DNA of 64,000 bases from JAGOLU01 sp964542665 (GTDB lineage: Bacteria; Patescibacteriota; Microgenomatia; UBA1406; GWC2-37-13). The position numbers and the translations under genes are program-made. The notes under the pieces are model-generated. The model saw only the letters and a list, made by a program, of their open reading frames with translations. It was not told where the DNA came from and searched no databases. Positions 61,270 through 64,000 of this stretch are shown one piece after another. Every line of letters starts with the position of its first letter. Position 1 is the first letter of the stretch. Location of the stretch: NCBI GenBank assembly GCA_964542665.1, contig CAZIUF010000002.1:1-64000 (forward strand), given 5' to 3'.

Positions 61270-62730
61270 CTACATCCGCTTTTGTGAAGCGGTGGTTCGA
61301 CTATAGAGTACCCAGTCACCTCGCTGACACTCTGTGATCACAGCTGCGCTAGATGTAAAAGCGTCTTGCGCCCTTTTACTCAAAAGGACGAAGTCGTCAG
61401 TGTGCATAGCGTATGCATCATATTTACTGACTTCACCTAGAAATATTTCCGGCTTATAAAAGAATGTCACTGGTTTATCCAAATAGAATACAAATGTAGG
61501 AGCAGATCCATAGATAAACGAACTCGCAATGGCAACTTGAGCAGCTTCGATAACCTGCGCGTCTTTGCGTTGGGTCGGGGCCACAAGATAGGCAACTCGA
61601 GTAAATGGAGGCATACCTTTTTGACATCTGGCTAAAGCCACCTGCTCAGGGATGAGGTTTTCCTGGACAGTAAAGCCGGCAGTTTGCTGTAAAAACATAT
61701 ACCCTGACCACCCGATGAGTACAAAATAGAAAAGAGTCTGCAGCGACTTGCGAGGGATATGAGAAATCGAGTAAACAACCCAAATGGCTACAAAGGGAAG
61801 GATGGGCACGATGTACCAAGATAGTTTTGATCTACTAATTGTGAGAAGAGCAAGGTAGGCAAGCGGCAAGAGGAAGAAGATATCAATCTGTTTTGTGTCA
61901 CGGTGTTTGAGCATGGTGATGATCCAAACGATGATGCCGATGGCTGCTATGACCGCTAACCATGGATAATTTGACCAGACCTTTTCAAGATAGAAGAACT
62001 TCCCTCCAAAATGAAGTTCTATTGGAGTAGTGACACGCGAGATTAAGTGGTCTTTGATATGCGATGATATGAATTGGCTCGGATATTGGACTATCATAGC
62101 GAAGTGCCATGCGAGTGATATTGATAAGATCACTGCCCATTCTCGTATTTTTTTCTTAGTAAGCGATCGATGGTAGATTGACAAGGCAACATCTACACAC
62201 AGAGGAACCAGACCAAGAAATGATTTTGTCCAGGTTCCAATTACTGTTCCGATTAATCTCGAAACAAAAGTATTATCACAAGTATAGAGCAGCCAACCTA
62301 AAGTGAGAAAGATATCGACATTCACGATGCTCGCGCGATCGATGAAAAAAGGAGTCGCAGCAAACATAAGCACACCAGCTATCTGGGCCATCGTATTTTT
62401 AGTAAAACGTTTGATGCTGTGGAAAACCAATATCACACAACATATGGCAGCTATAACCGATGGAAGGCGAGCAATGAACTCGCTCGTGCCAAATAGGTGA
62501 AAAAGTGTGCCAATAATGGCGAATAAAAGAGGTGGTTTCTCGAACCAGATGGACCCGTTGTAATAGAGAGTAAATCCTGGATGTCGCAGCCATTCTCGGG
62601 CAACCTGCACATATATTGACTCATCCCAATCGAAGAAGGGTACAGATGATATAGTAATCAACCTCATCCATAGCCCGCCAATGATGATTAAAAAGAAGAA
62701 TATCGGAAGATAGCGCTTGAAAGAGTGCAT
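61270..62730 (-). CDS. ArnT/PMT-like GT-C glycosyltransferase
   Basis: Polytopic protein of 486 residues, the clearest ArnT-like member here. PFFDWDESIYVQVAREW holds the Asp-Glu pair; the periplasmic-helix block WFEKPPLLFAIIGTLFHLFG and IDRASIVNVDIFLTLG are both typical of ArnT/RgtB proteins (the EKPP Lys is characteristic). About eleven membrane segments and a soluble C-terminal part of about 130 residues follow. ArnT moves aminoarabinose to lipid A, but with no lipid A genes here another acceptor is more likely. Confidence 0.9.
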   Translation of the reverse strand: MHSFKRYLPIFFFLIIIGGLWMRLITISSVPFFDWDESIYVQVAREWLRHPGFTLYYNGSIWFEKPPLLFAIIGTLFHLFGTSEFIARLPSVIAAICCVILVFHSIKRFTKNTMAQIAGVLMFAATPFFIDRASIVNVDIFLTLGWLLYTCDNTFVSRLIGTVIGTWTKSFLGLVPLCVDVALSIYHRSLTKKKIREWAVILSISLAWHFAMIVQYPSQFISSHIKDHLISRVTTPIELHFGGKFFYLEKVWSNYPWLAVIAAIGIIVWIITMLKHRDTKQIDIFFLLPLAYLALLTISRSKLSWYIVPILPFVAIWVVYSISHIPRKSLQTLFYFVLIGWSGYMFLQQTAGFTVQENLIPEQVALARCQKGMPPFTRVAYLVAPTQRKDAQVIEAAQVAIASSFIYGSAPTFVFYLDKPVTFFYKPEIFLGEVSKYDAYAMHTDDFVLLSKRAQDAFTSSAAVITECQRGDWVLYSRTTASQKRM

Positions 62731-62736
62731 CAGCTA

Positions 62737-62742
62737 AGTATA
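62737..62742 (-). promoter_or_regulatory. -10 box for the gene at 61270
   Basis: TATACT on the minus strand ending six bases before the ATG at 62730. The box and its 5' context, GAGGTATACTT, are identical to those before the WecG-like gene. Confidence 0.5.
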
Positions 62743-62744
62743 CC

Positions 62745-64000
62745 TCACCTAAAGTGGAGATCTTGAATAAGATTTGGATCAGAACTGACTGCGACTTCTT
62801 CCTCACTTAAATTAAACTTTTCAATTGTTAAGCCGTTAGGATAGGTTGTCCTAAAATCGGCTGGACGCTTGATTCTGACTTGATCAGATTTCCACCAATC
62901 GCCATTGAGTTCTAGTCTGTAGTCAGGTGCTGGGGCCATGAGCAAATATGTTGTTTTGTGCTTTTGAAATGGTAGTGACTTCAAATGCTCATTTTGTCTT
63001 TGAGCATAGTTCATTGCATATTTCAAAGAAAAACCATATTGGTCAGGGTTGAAAATATAATAACCAAACACATTGATATTTTGAGAAAAAATAGAATTCA
63101 CTATTTGCTCATTAAATTTCCAAGATGACAAATCATTTTTAGAGAAATATTTAAAATTGATAATATATTTCAAATTAGATGCAAAATACGACATGCCTAT
63201 TACAACAACAAGAATAATTGGAAAAAGTCGATTCTTTTGGATACCTAGGACTCCAATTGCGATAGCGGTGACATGAACAAATGGCCAGTAATAACCACCC
63301 CAAATGACTCCTCTAAAAAAGAATGAAATAAACCAAAATCCTAGATAGAAATAGATATAGACACAGTAAAAAAGTCGCGCATTTGAAGTAATAGTGTTCC
63401 GGGATCTATACAGAAAAATAGTAACACTCACAAGCACTAATACTTTTATTGCAGTATCAAGGTTGCTTAATAGATACCAGCCGTCAAGTGCTGCGCCAGA
63501 GAGTCTTGAAAGAAAATATGAATACATCGAAGTCACTCCGTATCCGCTATTGCCACCAGATATGTGGTGAACAACTGAGTTAATTTGCAGGAGAGAGTGA
63601 CGCAATTCAAAAATGATGTAGGTTAGCAGAGGAATGATTAGGATCGCATAAGAAAATAATGGTTTCCATGATTTTGATTGTTTTACATGCCTAATCGCTA
63701 TTGGAATAGTCAATATAAGTATAGGGACGCCCCATGCCATCTGAAATTGTATACACAACCCAAGAATGAGTAACGATAAAACAAGGTATCTCATTTCGCT
63801 TGATTTTACATACTGATAGAAATAGTAGAAAAAAATTGGAGCCAAAAGCACTGCGCCATAAGGATTAAAAAGATTAAGGAATGTAGTTGGTATGGTGCAT
63901 GAGATAAGAAAAGTGGAAGTAAGTGCCACATCGGAACCAAAGATCTTCTTGGCTACAAAATAGGCAATATAAAGACCCACCATACATAGAAGAAACCAGA
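62745..64000 (-). CDS. GT-C-type membrane glycosyltransferase, 5' part outside the window
   Basis: Partial gene. The frame stays open to the window edge (WFLLCMVGLYIAY at the right end), so the internal Met at 63983 is not the real start. The visible 418 residues have about eight membrane segments and a C-terminal soluble part of about 130 residues ending with HFR. The missing N-terminus should hold the acidic first loop by which these proteins are classified, so assignment rests on layout, operon and a VVHHISGGNSGYG loop typical of large GT-C proteins. It is more A/T-rich than neighbours. Confidence 0.7.
   Translation of the reverse strand, partial: WFLLCMVGLYIAYFVAKKIFGSDVALTSTFLISCTIPTTFLNLFNPYGAVLLAPIFFYYFYQYVKSSEMRYLVLSLLILGLCIQFQMAWGVPILILTIPIAIRHVKQSKSWKPLFSYAILIIPLLTYIIFELRHSLLQINSVVHHISGGNSGYGVTSMYSYFLSRLSGAALDGWYLLSNLDTAIKVLVLVSVTIFLYRSRNTITSNARLFYCVYIYFYLGFWFISFFFRGVIWGGYYWPFVHVTAIAIGVLGIQKNRLFPIILVVVIGMSYFASNLKYIINFKYFSKNDLSSWKFNEQIVNSIFSQNINVFGYYIFNPDQYGFSLKYAMNYAQRQNEHLKSLPFQKHKTTYLLMAPAPDYRLELNGDWWKSDQVRIKRPADFRTTYPNGLTIEKFNLSEEEVAVSSDPNLIQDLHFR

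Overview
The window looks like part of a small-genome bacterium of the Candidate Phyla Radiation (Patescibacteria), probably a Microgenomates-type lineage. This placement is an inference. It rests on short intergenic gaps, many 4-bp gene overlaps, secreted proteins with Thr-Pro linkers, an RNA polymerase beta-prime subunit that has lost one zinc site, a ribosomal protein S12 with insertions, and a very large set of membrane glycosyltransferases. TGA is a normal stop and RF2 is present, so the code is standard. No rRNA, tRNA, CRISPR array, transposase or prophage was recognised, and no gene-free stretch exceeds about 200 bases.

Layout. (1) 1-6100: a lone nucleotidyltransferase, two unknown anchored proteins transcribed divergently, then a tightly overlapped operon of HtpX protease, Nudix hydrolase, NDH-2-like flavoprotein, MutY-like glycosylase and endonuclease III. 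(2) 6087-19420, minus strand: rmlA, then rpoB-rpoC-rpsL-(DUF4870)-rpsG-fusA-Nudix-unknown-phosphoesterase. This is a rearranged str operon without tuf and without rplKAJL, and rpoB has its own near-consensus promoter. (3) 19500-27460, minus strand: a cell-envelope and division cluster, prfB-(small anchored protein)-ftsE-ftsX-(coiled-coil plus C39-like hydrolase)-lamin-tail protein-VanZ-CAP protein. (4) 27654-33306: a PilM-like/LytR_C fusion, primase dnaG, the primary sigma factor rpoD (interrupted by an N-run that looks like an assembly artefact), and a CPBP-like membrane protein. (5) 33316-64000: a 30-kb surface glycan or glycoprotein locus. It holds about thirteen polytopic GT-C-type enzymes, several as recognisable paralogue sets, plus GT2 and GT4 glycosyltransferases, a WecG/TagA enzyme, an O-acyltransferase and a Wzx-type flippase. 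The last gene runs off the window.

The glycan locus can be read as follows. Soluble GT2, GT4 and WecG enzymes assemble a lipid-linked glycan, the flippase exports it, and the GT-C proteins extend or attach sugars on the outer face from polyprenyl-phosphate donors. The acyltransferase decorates the product. The FtsEX/C39-like cluster would supply peptidoglycan cleavage at division.

The most notable non-gene signals are two large hairpins beside prfB with an identical 21-nt loop and compensating arm changes, a 32-bp perfect palindrome inside dnaG, heptanucleotide tandem repeats at three places, and at least ten genes whose -10 box lies only 6-10 nt before the ATG, which suggests leaderless mRNAs.
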